Assembly (NCBI GenBank): GCA_045863555.1
Contig: BTUU01000018.1
Coordinates: forward strand, 62,001 to 126,000
DNA: 64,000 nucleotides
Direction: 5' to 3'
DNA from: JACRLV01 sp045863555
GTDB lineage: Bacteria; Planctomycetota; Phycisphaerae; UBA1845; Fen-1342
Both the position numbers and the translations under genes were made by a program. The notes under the pieces are model-generated. The model ran no database searches. It had not been told where the DNA came from and worked only from the letters and a program-made list of their open reading frames with translations. This document shows positions 17,545-26,510 of this stretch, one piece after another. Position 1 is the first letter of the stretch. Each line of letters opens with the position of its first letter.

Positions 17545-18765
17545 ATGTTCTATCTCCGACTGATCTTCACGGCCGTCCGCAGCCTTGAGTCTCACTTTCT
17601 GCGCTCGCTGCTGGCCACGGTCGGCGTGCTGATCGGCGTCGGTTCGGTCGTCGCCTGCATGTCGATTCTCGAAGGCGCTCAGAATGCGATTCTGCGCGAC
17701 TTGAACAAGCTGGGCTCGAAGACGCTTTACGTCACGCCCGCGCGGGCCCGCGTCGAGGGTCGCCAGGTCGGCGTCGCGCAGACGCTCGTGCTCGACGACG
17801 TGCAGACGCTGGAACGCGAACTCGGCGACGCGATCGAGATGATCTCGCCCGAGGCCCTGGGCGAGGCCACCGTCAAGTACTTCGAAAAGTCCGCTGATTA
17901 CAGTGTCGTCGTTGTCAGCGACCGCTACTTCACCATCAACAATTTCAAAGCCAAGGTCGGCCGCACCATCAGCCGCGCCGAATCCGACGACGAACTGTCG
18001 CAGGTGGTCTGCCTCGGCCATGCCGTCGCCGAGAAGCTCTTCGGCGGCAGCGATCCGACGGGCCAGGTCGTCCGCGTCCGCAACTCGACCTACCGCGTGA
18101 TCGGCGTCATGGAGAAGCGCGGCAATGTCGGCTTCGTCAATGCCGACAAGGCCGTTTTCATCCCGATCAAATCGGGGCTCAAGCGCTTTCTGAACCGCAA
18201 GTGGCTCAGTTGGATGACCATCGCCGTCGCGGATCAGGACAAGCTGCCCGAAATGCAGAAAAAGGTGAAGGCCATTCTCCGCAAGGCGCACCGCGTCCGC
18301 AGCGGCCAGCCCGACGACGTCGAACTCTTCACGCAGCAGGAGATCGTCGACCGCGTGAACGAATTCTCGCTGATCTTCAAGGCGGTCTTCTACAGTATCG
18401 CCGGCATCAGCCTGGTCGTCGGCGGCATCGGCATCATGAACATCATGCTCGTCTCCGTCACCGAGCGCACGCGCGAGATTGGCGTGCGCATGGCCGTCGG
18501 CGCGACCGGCTTTGACATCCTGCTCCAGTTCCTCGTCGAAGCGCTGATCATCAGCGCGCTCGGCGGCGGATTCGGCCTGCTCCTGGGCACGATGCTGGCC
18601 GACATTCTCGACAAGGTCCTCCAGGGCATGATCAAGACGGAGATCACCCTCTTCGTCGTCCTCGTCGCGCTGACCGTGACGATGTGCGTGGGACTCTTCA
18701 GCGGCATCTACCCGGCCTGGAAGGCCAGCCGCCAGAATCCGGTCGACGCGCTCCGCTACGAGTAG
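17545..18765 (+). CDS. MacB/FtsX-type ABC transporter permease
   Basis: A 406-residue permease with the MacB layout: one N-terminal helix (about 22-45, LLATVGVLIGVGSVVACMS), a large periplasmic core domain (about 46-275), then three C-terminal helices with the FtsX signature (SLVVGGIGIMNIMLVSVTERTREIGVRMAVGA) and a final KASRQNPVDALRYE. These proteins move lipoproteins, antibiotics or peptides by a mechanotransmission cycle. AGGAG precedes the ATG. No ATPase gene adjoins it, so its partner must be encoded elsewhere. A TolC-type export partner is likewise not seen. Confidence 0.85.
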   Translation: MFYLRLIFTAVRSLESHFLRSLLATVGVLIGVGSVVACMSILEGAQNAILRDLNKLGSKTLYVTPARARVEGRQVGVAQTLVLDDVQTLERELGDAIEMISPEALGEATVKYFEKSADYSVVVVSDRYFTINNFKAKVGRTISRAESDDELSQVVCLGHAVAEKLFGGSDPTGQVVRVRNSTYRVIGVMEKRGNVGFVNADKAVFIPIKSGLKRFLNRKWLSWMTIAVADQDKLPEMQKKVKAILRKAHRVRSGQPDDVELFTQQEIVDRVNEFSLIFKAVFYSIAGISLVVGGIGIMNIMLVSVTERTREIGVRMAVGATGFDILLQFLVEALIISALGGGFGLLLGTMLADILDKVLQGMIKTEITLFVVLVALTVTMCVGLFSGIYPAWKASRQNPVDALRYE

Positions 18766-18794
18766 CCCGCGCGCCGGCGGCCGCCGCCCGTATC

Positions 18795-20021
18795 ATGTCG
18801 CAGATGCGCCCGCTGCTCGCGTCCGTCTTCATTGTCTTTTGCGAATCGATGTGCTTCACCACTTCGCTCGCCGTCGTGCACGACTACGTCGGCGCGCTCG
18901 CCGGCGACGCGATGTGGATCGGCCTGATGTTCGCCCTTGTCTCCGGCCCCAAGGTCTTCGCCGCGCCGATGTGGGGCACGCTGTCCGATCGCTACGGCCG
19001 ACGCCCCATTCTCGCGGTGAATACGGTCGGTACGCTCACCGCGTCCGTCCTCTGGGCTGTCGCACCGGGGATGTCCGGTCTCGCGCCGCTGCACTGGCTC
19101 GCCGTCTCCCGCGTCGTGCTCGGGGTCTTCGGCGGCCAGGCGGGCCTGACCATGGCCGTCGCCGCCGACGTCACGACACCCGAACGCCGCGCGGCCGGCA
19201 TGGGACTTCTCGGGGCGGCCTTCGGCGCGGCGTTCACGTTGGGCCCGCCCATCGGCGGCTGGATCGGCGCTCGTTTCTCGAATGAAGCCGTCGGTTGGTT
19301 TTGCGCCGGGCTCCAGGCGCTCTCGCTTGTCACGATCCTGTTTTTCCTCCCCGAAACGGCCCGCAGTCTCGCGCGCCCGCTCACGACCCGGCCGACCCTC
19401 CCGCAGGCCTTCCGTGACGACATCGGCGGCATGATCACGCTCCTGCGGCCGGCCGTCGTCGTTCTTCTCGTCGTCACACTGCTCATGACGCTCGGACAGT
19501 CCTTCGTGTACAGCACGCTCGGCGAGTTTTCGAAGGCCCGGTACGGCCTCGACCGGCGCGCCGTCGGCTATGGATTCGGCCTGCTCGGACTCGTCGTGGT
19601 CCTCGTGCAGGGTGGCGCAATCCGGCCGCTCGTGCGGCGCTACGGCGAGCCGCCCGTCGCCCTTGTCGGATTCGTTATCACGATCGCCGGCCTCGTCGCG
19701 ATCGGATTCTCCCCGGGGGCGACCGAACTCTTCGCAGCGACGGCGATCACGGGCGTCGGCATCGCCCTTTCCACGCCCTGCATCAGCGGACTCCTTTCCC
19801 GAAGCGTCGACGAGACGCGTCAGGGCACGCTCAATGGCCTCAATCAGGCGACGCTCGGGCTTGGCCGGGCGGGGGGAAGCTCGCTCGGCGGGGCGCTCCT
19901 CGACCGCTTCCCCACGGGGTCCGTCGTTTTCGGGACGGCCGCGGCGGTCGTCGCCGGGGCCGCGCTGCTCCTGCTGGGGCTGCACTCGCCCGCGACTCGC
20001 GAGCGCCGGTCGGCGGCGTGA
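18795..20021 (+). CDS. Major facilitator superfamily transporter (TCR/Tet-like)
   Basis: A 408-residue, twelve-helix MFS protein. The family motif A between helices 2 and 3 is GTLSDRYGRRPIL, and a motif C-like GAAFGAAFTLGPPIGGWIG lies in helix 5, a pattern of drug:proton antiporters such as TetA. The second half has a weaker motif A copy (RPLVRRYGEPP). Substrate cannot be told from the sequence. ATG 18795 follows the MacB-type gene by 29 bases with no clear Shine-Dalgarno, so it may be co-transcribed with it. Confidence 0.85.
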   Translation: MSQMRPLLASVFIVFCESMCFTTSLAVVHDYVGALAGDAMWIGLMFALVSGPKVFAAPMWGTLSDRYGRRPILAVNTVGTLTASVLWAVAPGMSGLAPLHWLAVSRVVLGVFGGQAGLTMAVAADVTTPERRAAGMGLLGAAFGAAFTLGPPIGGWIGARFSNEAVGWFCAGLQALSLVTILFFLPETARSLARPLTTRPTLPQAFRDDIGGMITLLRPAVVVLLVVTLLMTLGQSFVYSTLGEFSKARYGLDRRAVGYGFGLLGLVVVLVQGGAIRPLVRRYGEPPVALVGFVITIAGLVAIGFSPGATELFAATAITGVGIALSTPCISGLLSRSVDETRQGTLNGLNQATLGLGRAGGSSLGGALLDRFPTGSVVFGTAAAVVAGAALLLLGLHSPATRERRSAA

Positions 20022-20119
20022 TAGCGCCGGTGCTGGCAGGGCGACCCTGAATTCAATTCGCGGAACGCGATTTGCCCCCGAAGCCGCAAAAAAGCTGTGA
20101 CTTGCCCGCCCCGTTGTGG

Positions 20120-20125
20120 CATAAT
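20120..20125 (+). promoter_or_regulatory. Possible -10 element for the 1160-residue protease gene
   Basis: CATAAT at 20120-20125 ends 14 bases before the ATG at 20140, with TGTGAC 18 bases upstream as a weak -35. No Shine-Dalgarno is seen before the ATG, consistent with a very short leader. Confidence 0.3.
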
Positions 20126-20139
20126 GTGGGATCAGTGCG

Positions 20140-23100
20140 ATGAGACATTCGGCGACCATCTTCGCGTGTACGCTGTTCACGGCCTGCGCCGCCGCGCAGA
20201 TCGCGAGCACGCCCGCCGTTTCGTCGCCAAACGGTCATGCCCCGCCCGCCCTGGCCGCGCTGGGGCGGATTCGGCCGGTCGAGCTTGCGGACGTCGTATT
20301 TGAAACCACCCTCCGTCATCCCGCGGGGGCCGCGAGCTGGATCGGCCGCGTGCCGTCCGACGCCGCGAGCCTGGTCGTGATCACGCAGGTCGGCGAAGCG
20401 CTGTCGGGCTCGATCTGGCGGCGCGACGGGGCATTCGGTCTGGCGGCGGCGATCACCCCGGACGGCCGGATCGAGAACCTGGCGATCACGCGCCGGGCCG
20501 CGAGTGAGGTCCTCTCGTGTGGAAACGGTCTGGGCGTCGCTGCACCGACGCGGGCGCACGCCCCCGATGCTCCGATCGCCGTGCCGCCGGCCGCACTGCC
20601 GGGGCGCGGCGGCTCGCCTCGCGGCGATTGTGCATGCAGCGAATCCGCCGCGCGGATCGATGTCCTGTGCGTCTACACACCCGCCGCCGTCGCGGCCGCG
20701 GGGGGGTTGGAGGCCCTCCAGGCTCGGGTCCAGAACGGTCTCGACAGCACAACGGCCGTGATCGCCAACAGCGGCGCGGGCGCGACGGTCATGCACCTGG
20801 CCGCGTTCGTCGAGGTGGCGTATGACGAGGCGGCGCCGACCTGGGGCGACCACCTGATCCGCGTCGCGGATCCCTCGGACGGAATTCTCGACGATGTGCA
20901 CGATCTGCGCAACCAGTTCGCCGCCGACCTCGTTGCGCTCTTTGTCGACGATCCCCGCTTTACCGGCGGCCAGGCCTATTACGCCCCGTTCTGGCCGGAA
21001 TCCGCATTCTCCGTGAACAACTGGCGTGCGGCCGGAGAGGGCAGCCTGACGCTCGCGCACGAGTTTGGGCACAATTTCGGATGTGCGCACGACCGCGAAA
21101 ACGCGGACGCCGGGGTCTTTCACTTCGGGTTCGGCCACCATTTCGACTTTGGCGGCGAGGAACTTGGATCGGTGATGTCGCTGGTCGGTGAGACGGTCCC
21201 CTATTTTTCAACGCCGCTCCTGCTTTACATGGACGGACCGCCGCTGGGCGTGCCCTTCAGCGAGCCGTTTCCGACGGCGAACGCACTCGTCGTCGAGCGC
21301 GCCCGCTGGGCCGTGGCGAATTTCCGGGACGGCCCCGCGGTCGCGGACTGCAACGGAAACGGGATCGACGACGCGGCCGACATCGCCGGCGGAACGAGCC
21401 TCGATCTCAACGGCGACTGCCGGCCGGACGAATGCGAGATCCGCGTCTATGTGGACGGCAGCGCCGCGCCGGGCGGCGACGGCTCCTCCTGGGCCCGCGC
21501 CGCGAAGGACCTCGATACTGCCCTGGAACTCGCCCGCATTCCCTGTTCGAACGTCAGCGAAGTCTGGATCGCCGATGGAATCTACGTCCCTGGGCGGGGC
21601 GCGGGCGATCCGGCCGCCCGCTTCACTCTTCGCTCGGGCCTGCGGATCTACGGCGGATTTCAGGGCCAGTCTCACCCAACCGGCGGAGAGACGACCCTCG
21701 CCGAGCGGAACCCGATCATCCAGATGACGGTCCTCAGCGGCGAGATTGGCGACCCGGACGCGCTGTTCGACAACTGCACCACGGTCATCGAAGCCGTTGA
21801 CGTCGATGCGTTCGCGCTGCTCGACGGACTCACAATCGAGCGGGGATATTCCGGTTCCGGCGGCGGCGCGGGGCTGGTTTGCGTTCGGGCGAGCCCGAAG
21901 ATTCGAAACTGCCGCTTCCGCGATCATTTCGCGGCCGGCGCGGGCGGGGCGCTGCTCCTGTTGGAGGGGTCGAACCCCGTGATCGAATCCTGCCACTTCG
22001 AGGGGAACGCGACCTACCAGTCGGGTGGCGCTATTGCGGCGCTTGACGGCAGCTCGCCCACGCTCCGGACGACCGTTCTGGTCAGCAATACCGCAGGGTG
22101 GGGCGGTGCGATCGCCGCGACGGCGGATTCATCGCTCGAGCTCGTCGGCTGCAATTTCGCCTTCAACTCCGCGGCGCAGATCGCCGGAGCGGTGGATCTG
22201 GCCGCGGGCGCCGGCGCTGTCGTTTCGAACTGTGCGTTCATCGGAAACTCCGCGGGCGATTCGGCCGGCGCGGTTTCCGTCGGTTCGGGCGCGGTCGCGG
22301 AGTTCGGTGACTGCGCCTTCATCGGCAATTCGGCCGCGTATGTCGGCGGGGCGGTGGCCAGCTTCGGCGGCGGGGTGGTCATCCAGGACGGCGAATTCCG
22401 GATGAACCAGGCCGACTACGGCGGAGCGCTCGCCGTGCTGAGCGCGGCCGAGGTTGAAGTCTCGCGCACCACCTTCAATGACAACATGGTCAGCCTCGGC
22501 GGCGGGGCGTGCGAGGTCTGGGGTGCGGCACTCGACCTCACCGACTGCGACTTCATCGCCAACTCCGCATCCGCGGGCGACGGCGGCGCGTGCCGGGTGA
22601 ATGCCGGGTCATTGATGAACTTCGTACGTTGCCGGTTCGACGACAACGCCGCACTGGCCGGCGGGGCCGTGCAGATCTGGGATTCCGATGTTCGCATCGT
22701 CGGGGGTGAATTCGCGCGAAACATTGCCGTCGCCGACGGCGGGGCGATCGCCGTCGCCGCCGGGCCGGAGTCGGCCGCCGCCGTGGCCGTGGACGGTGCG
22801 GTCTTCCGGCTCAACCGCGCGTCGACCGGTTCGAGCGGCGCGGTCAGCGTCTGGAACGCGGACGCCACGATCCTCAACGCCCTCTTCCGGGCGAACGAGG
22901 CCCATGTCAGCGGCGGAGCGATCGGTGCATTCAACGGCAGCACGCTCGCGCTGACGAACTGCACGCTTCACGGCAGCACGGCGCTTGAATCCGGCGGTGG
23001 GATTGTCGCATACGATTCGCCGGTATCGCTCTCGAACACGATTCTCTGGCAGAACGTCAGTGGCGAAGCGTGGCCCGAGGACGCCCAGATCCGATGCTTC

Positions 23101-23622
23101 GGAACGCCGCCCGCCATCGCGTATTCCTGCGTGGAGGGGTGGAGCGGCGTGCTGGGCGGCACGGCGAATTTCGGCTTTGATCCGCTGTTCGTCGATGCTC
23201 AGGCGGGCGATTACCGGCTCGCCGCGGGGTCACCCTGCATCGATTCGGGGAGCGTCATCCTGACGCCGGCCGATGCGCTCGACCGCGATGTTGACGGCGA
23301 CGTGGACGAGTCGCTCCCGTGGGACTGCGCCGCCAGCGCCCGCTTCGCCGATATCCCGGCCGCCGCGGATTCCGGGGAGATCGATCCCGCGCGGCCCGAG
23401 CTACCGACGGTGGATCGCGGCGCTTTCGAATCGCTCCCGACGGCGTGTCCGGGCGATGTGGATGACGATGGACGCGTCGACCTGTCAGATCTCGCCACGC
23501 TCCTGGGCCACTACGGCACGCCGTCCGGCGCCCTGGAATCAGAAGGCGATCTCGACGGCGACGGTGACGTCGATCTCTCCGATCTCACGCTGCTGCTCGC
23601 GAATTTCGGTACCGTCTGCTGA
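20140..23622 (+). CDS. Giant secreted metalloprotease with Pmp-like beta-helix repeats and dockerin tail
   Basis: A 1160-residue exported protein. A short signal peptide (about 1-19) is followed by a metzincin domain with HEFGHNFGCAH at 307-317 and then Asp, the zinc motif of reprolysin-like M12 peptidases. A Ca-binding-like DCNGNGIDDAADI segment links to a long right-handed beta-helix region (about 433-990). There, units containing FxxN and GGA motifs recur (CHFEGNATYQSGGAI, CAFIGNSAAYVGGAV, CRFDDNAALAGGAV), resembling chlamydial polymorphic membrane protein repeats. The C-terminus (about 1104-1160) is a paired dockerin-like module bracketed by Cys. Probably a cell-surface or secreted protease with an adhesive stalk (inference). 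Confidence 0.8.
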   Translation: MRHSATIFACTLFTACAAAQIASTPAVSSPNGHAPPALAALGRIRPVELADVVFETTLRHPAGAASWIGRVPSDAASLVVITQVGEALSGSIWRRDGAFGLAAAITPDGRIENLAITRRAASEVLSCGNGLGVAAPTRAHAPDAPIAVPPAALPGRGGSPRGDCACSESAARIDVLCVYTPAAVAAAGGLEALQARVQNGLDSTTAVIANSGAGATVMHLAAFVEVAYDEAAPTWGDHLIRVADPSDGILDDVHDLRNQFAADLVALFVDDPRFTGGQAYYAPFWPESAFSVNNWRAAGEGSLTLAHEFGHNFGCAHDRENADAGVFHFGFGHHFDFGGEELGSVMSLVGETVPYFSTPLLLYMDGPPLGVPFSEPFPTANALVVERARWAVANFRDGPAVADCNGNGIDDAADIAGGTSLDLNGDCRPDECEIRVYVDGSAAPGGDGSSWARAAKDLDTALELARIPCSNVSEVWIADGIYVPGRGAGDPAARFTLRSGLRIYGGFQGQSHPTGGETTLAERNPIIQMTVLSGEIGDPDALFDNCTTVIEAVDVDAFALLDGLTIERGYSGSGGGAGLVCVRASPKIRNCRFRDHFAAGAGGALLLLEGSNPVIESCHFEGNATYQSGGAIAALDGSSPTLRTTVLVSNTAGWGGAIAATADSSLELVGCNFAFNSAAQIAGAVDLAAGAGAVVSNCAFIGNSAGDSAGAVSVGSGAVAEFGDCAFIGNSAAYVGGAVASFGGGVVIQDGEFRMNQADYGGALAVLSAAEVEVSRTTFNDNMVSLGGGACEVWGAALDLTDCDFIANSASAGDGGACRVNAGSLMNFVRCRFDDNAALAGGAVQIWDSDVRIVGGEFARNIAVADGGAIAVAAGPESAAAVAVDGAVFRLNRASTGSSGAVSVWNADATILNALFRANEAHVSGGAIGAFNGSTLALTNCTLHGSTALESGGGIVAYDSPVSLSNTILWQNVSGEAWPEDAQIRCFGTPPAIAYSCVEGWSGVLGGTANFGFDPLFVDAQAGDYRLAAGSPCIDSGSVILTPADALDRDVDGDVDESLPWDCAASARFADIPAAADSGEIDPARPELPTVDRGAFESLPTACPGDVDDDGRVDLSDLATLLGHYGTPSGALESEGDLDGDGDVDLSDLTLLLANFGTVC

Positions 23623-23689
23623 TCTCCGGATTCCCCGTTCACGATCTGCGCCTGCCACTGGCGGCGCGCGAATACAGGGATCGTCGAAA

Positions 23690-23718
23690 AGAGCGCACTT
23701 CGGCTGTTGAAGCGCTCT
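23690..23718 (-). terminator. Terminator-like hairpin after the fab operon
   Basis: AGAGCGC (23690-23696) and GCGCTCT (23712-23718) form a 7-bp stem. On the minus strand it is followed by a short T run (TCTTTTCG). It lies about 58 bases past the fabG stop, in the gap between convergent genes. Confidence 0.5.
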
Positions 23719-23775
23719 GCGCCGCGTGCCCTTCTGGAAACTGGATTCAGCACAGGAAGACGGCCAAGGCGCTGA

Positions 23776-24516
23776 CTACATGTGCAGGCCGCCGTCCACC
23801 GACAGGACCTGCCCGGTGATGTAGCTCGCATCCGGACCGGCGAGGAAGCGGACGACCGAGGCGATCTCGGCGGCCGACCCGAAACGCTGCATCGGGATCA
23901 GCGGCTTGACGGTCTCCTTGACCTTGTCGGGCAGGACGTCCGTCATGTCGGTCTCGATGAAGCCCGGCGCGATCGCGTTGCAGAGCACGCCGCGCTTGGC
24001 GAGTTCCTTGGCGACCGACTTGGTCAGGCCGTTCATTCCGGCCTTGGCCGCGGCGTAGTTCGCCTGTCCCGCGTTGCCCGAGAGGCCCGAGAAGCTGGAG
24101 ATGTTGATGATGCGGCCCCGGCGCGCCCGGACCATGTACCGCGACGCGGCGCGCATGAGATAAAAAGCGCCTTTGAGGTTCGTATTCAGCACCGCGTCGA
24201 ACTGGTCGTCCTCCATCGTCATCAGGAGGCCGTCCTTGGTGATGCCCGCGTTGTTCACCAGGATATCGAGGTGCTCATGCCGGGCCGCGATGTCGTCGAC
24301 GACCTTGTCGCACGCCGCCCGGTTCGTCACGTCGAGCGCGACCGGCACGATCTGCGCCTTCACGCCAGGCGCTTCCGCCACCCAGGAGTGGATCGCGTCG
24401 AGGTTTCGCGCGGCTGCGTAGACCAGCGCGCCTTCGCGCGCCAGCGACTCGCAGATCGCCCGGCCGATGCCGCGCGATGCGCCGGAGACAAGCGCGATCT
24501 GGTCCTTCAGAAACAT
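23776..24516 (-). CDS. fabG: 3-oxoacyl-[acyl-carrier-protein] reductase FabG
   Basis: A 246-residue short-chain dehydrogenase that reduces 3-oxoacyl-ACP with NADPH in fatty-acid elongation. The cofactor loop is GASRGIG (about 12-18), NNAG is at 88-91, and the catalytic residues are Ser141, Tyr154 and Lys158 in SSFSGLSGNAGQANYAAAK. The C-terminal APGFIETDMT and YITGQVLSVDGG stretches are classic FabG. GAGG lies six bases before the ATG. It is the last gene of rpmF-plsX-fabH-fabD-fabG; acpP and fabF, which often follow, are absent. Confidence 0.94.
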   Translation of the reverse strand: MFLKDQIALVSGASRGIGRAICESLAREGALVYAAARNLDAIHSWVAEAPGVKAQIVPVALDVTNRAACDKVVDDIAARHEHLDILVNNAGITKDGLLMTMEDDQFDAVLNTNLKGAFYLMRAASRYMVRARRGRIINISSFSGLSGNAGQANYAAAKAGMNGLTKSVAKELAKRGVLCNAIAPGFIETDMTDVLPDKVKETVKPLIPMQRFGSAAEIASVVRFLAGPDASYITGQVLSVDGGLHM

Positions 24517-24576
24517 CCTGCACCTCTTCGATCCGTCAGGCCGCGGCTTCGCGAGCCGCGGCGATTCGTCGATCCG

Positions 24577-25515
24577 TCAGGCTCCCGTGGCCGCGCTCGC
24601 CGGAGCAAGGTCCGCGGCCTTGCTCAGGTTCGTCACCTTCGCCGCGCGGTCGATCTTCCGCATCAGTCCGGTGAGCACCCGGTTGGGACCGACTTCGTAG
24701 AATGCCGTAAAACCGTCGCGAATCAAGCGCTGGCAGCAGGCCTGCCACCGCACCGGGCTGAACACCTGCCGGTAGAGCGAATCCCGGATCGCGGCCGGAG
24801 CGCCGTGATAGTCGCCGTCGACGTTGGCGATCACCCTGCATCTCGGCGGCCTGATCTCGGCCGCTTCGAGCACCGGCCGCAGTCCGTCGGCCGCGGGCTT
24901 CATCAGGTCGCTGTGGAACGCGCCGGCGACTTTCAGCACGACCGCCTTCCCGCCGAACTGCTCGGCGGCGGCCGCGGCCGCATCGCACGCCGCCCGGTCG
25001 CCGGAGATGACGATCTGGCCGGGGCAGTTGTAGTTCGCCGGGCGAACCTTGCCATGCGGCGCGACGTGCTCGCAGAGGGAAAGCACCTGATTCTCGTCCA
25101 TGCCCATGAGCGAGACCATGCCGCCGTTCGAGGCCTCGGCGGCCGCCTGCATGAGCTGTCCGCGGCGGTGGACGAGCCGGAGCGCGTCCTCGAACGACAT
25201 GGCGTCGGCCAGGTGCAGCGCGGTGTACTCGCCGAGGCTGAGCCCGCCCATCGCGGCGATGGCGTCCGAATTGATGAGCCCGGCTTCGACGGCGGCGCGG
25301 TAGATCGCGACGCTGGTCGTGAAGATCGCGGGCTGCTGGATGTCCGTGGCTTCGAGCCGTTCGGCGGGTCCGTCAAAACAGAGCGACGAGAGCGAAAAAC
25401 CGAGAATCCGGTCGGCCTGCGCGAAGACGGCCCGCGCGACGGGATGCGCTTCGGCGACGTCCTTGCCCATCCCGACGAGTTGTGCGCCCTGACCGGGGTA
25501 GATTGCCGCGTGCAT
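24577..25515 (-). CDS. fabD: Malonyl-CoA:ACP transacylase FabD
   Basis: FabD transfers malonyl groups from CoA to acyl carrier protein. The 312-residue protein starts with the family motif YPGQGAQ, has the nucleophile elbow GLSLGEY with Ser93, the active-site His201 in GAFHSDLM, and the C-terminal FYEVGPNRVLTGL. I placed the start at the ATG two bases after the fabH stop, preceded by GAGGG; the frame is open further upstream within fabH but those residues are unrelated. It is coupled to fabH and followed by fabG after about 60 bases. Confidence 0.94.
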   Translation of the reverse strand: MHAAIYPGQGAQLVGMGKDVAEAHPVARAVFAQADRILGFSLSSLCFDGPAERLEATDIQQPAIFTTSVAIYRAAVEAGLINSDAIAAMGGLSLGEYTALHLADAMSFEDALRLVHRRGQLMQAAAEASNGGMVSLMGMDENQVLSLCEHVAPHGKVRPANYNCPGQIVISGDRAACDAAAAAAEQFGGKAVVLKVAGAFHSDLMKPAADGLRPVLEAAEIRPPRCRVIANVDGDYHGAPAAIRDSLYRQVFSPVRWQACCQRLIRDGFTAFYEVGPNRVLTGLMRKIDRAAKVTNLSKAADLAPASAATGA

Positions 25516-25517
25516 GC

Positions 25518-26510
25518 TTACACCCTCACGAGCAGCGAGCCCCACGTCAGACCGGCCCCGAACGCGACCATCATCACCAGGTCGCCGCGGTTGATGCGCC
25601 CCGCTCGCAGCGCTTCGTGCAGCGCCAGCGGAATCGACGCGGCCGACGTGTTCCCGTATCGGTCGATATTCACCATCACCCGCTCGAGCGGAAATGCGAG
25701 CCGCTCGCACGCGCTCTCCATGATCCGCAGGTTCGACTGATGGGGGATGAGCAGCTTGACCTCGGCCGCGGTCGCGCCGACGTCCTCCAGCGTCTTCTCG
25801 AACAGCTCGCAGAACTGCGTCACGGCGAATTTGTAGATCTCGCGGCCTTTCATGCGCATGTAGTGCAGCCGCTCGTTCACGGTACGCGTCGATGCCGGTT
25901 CGGCCGAGCCGCCCGCGGGCACCCAGATCGCCATGGCCCGCTGGCCGTCCGAACCGAGGCGGGCCGCGAGAATTCGCCGTGCCGGATCGGTGCTCCGCCG
26001 CAGCACCGCCGCGCCCGCGCCGTCGCCGAAGAGAATTGCCGTGGAGCGGTCTTCCATGTCCGTAATGTGCGACAGACATTCGGCGCCGACGACCAGCGCG
26101 TTCTTCGCGAGACCCATGTGCACGTACTGCGCCGCCGTCACCATTCCGTATACGAAGCCCGAGCACGCGGCCGCGAGGTCGAACGACGGGACCCAGCCGC
26201 AGCCGAGCGCCGCCTGCAACTCGCAGGCGGTGGAAGGCAGGGGGTGATCGGGGGTGATCGTGGCCGTGAGGATGAGGTCGATGTCGGTTGCCGGCACGCC
26301 GCTGTCGCGGAGCGCTTCCGCGGCGGCCGCCCTGGCGAAGGTCAGCGTCGATTCTCCGGGACCGGCGATGCGGCGCTCGCGGATGCCGGTGCGCTGGACG
26401 ATCCAATCGTCGGAGGTTTCGAGGCGCGCCGCGAATTCGGCGTTGGTGACGACCTGCGCGGGGGCTGCGCCGCCCGTGCCGGCGATCTCAACCGGCCAGT
26501 CGAGCTTCAT
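25518..26510 (-). CDS. fabH: 3-oxoacyl-[acyl-carrier-protein] synthase III FabH
   Basis: FabH starts fatty-acid synthesis by condensing acetyl-CoA (or a branched starter) with malonyl-ACP. The 330-residue protein has the full Cys-His-Asn triad: Cys116 in AAACSGF, His257 in IPHQSN and Asn287 in YGNTSAAS. The DDWIVQRTGIRERR stretch that contacts CoA is present. A GAGGGGG Shine-Dalgarno precedes the ATG, which overlaps the plsX stop by four bases. Starter-unit preference cannot be read from the sequence. Confidence 0.95.
   Translation of the reverse strand: MKLDWPVEIAGTGGAAPAQVVTNAEFAARLETSDDWIVQRTGIRERRIAGPGESTLTFARAAAAEALRDSGVPATDIDLILTATITPDHPLPSTACELQAALGCGWVPSFDLAAACSGFVYGMVTAAQYVHMGLAKNALVVGAECLSHITDMEDRSTAILFGDGAGAAVLRRSTDPARRILAARLGSDGQRAMAIWVPAGGSAEPASTRTVNERLHYMRMKGREIYKFAVTQFCELFEKTLEDVGATAAEVKLLIPHQSNLRIMESACERLAFPLERVMVNIDRYGNTSAASIPLALHEALRAGRINRGDLVMMVAFGAGLTWGSLLVRV

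Noticed and set aside
23782..25740. A long plus-strand frame opposite fabG and fabD
   Set aside because: Antisense to catalytic-motif-complete fab genes; no recognisable protein features.
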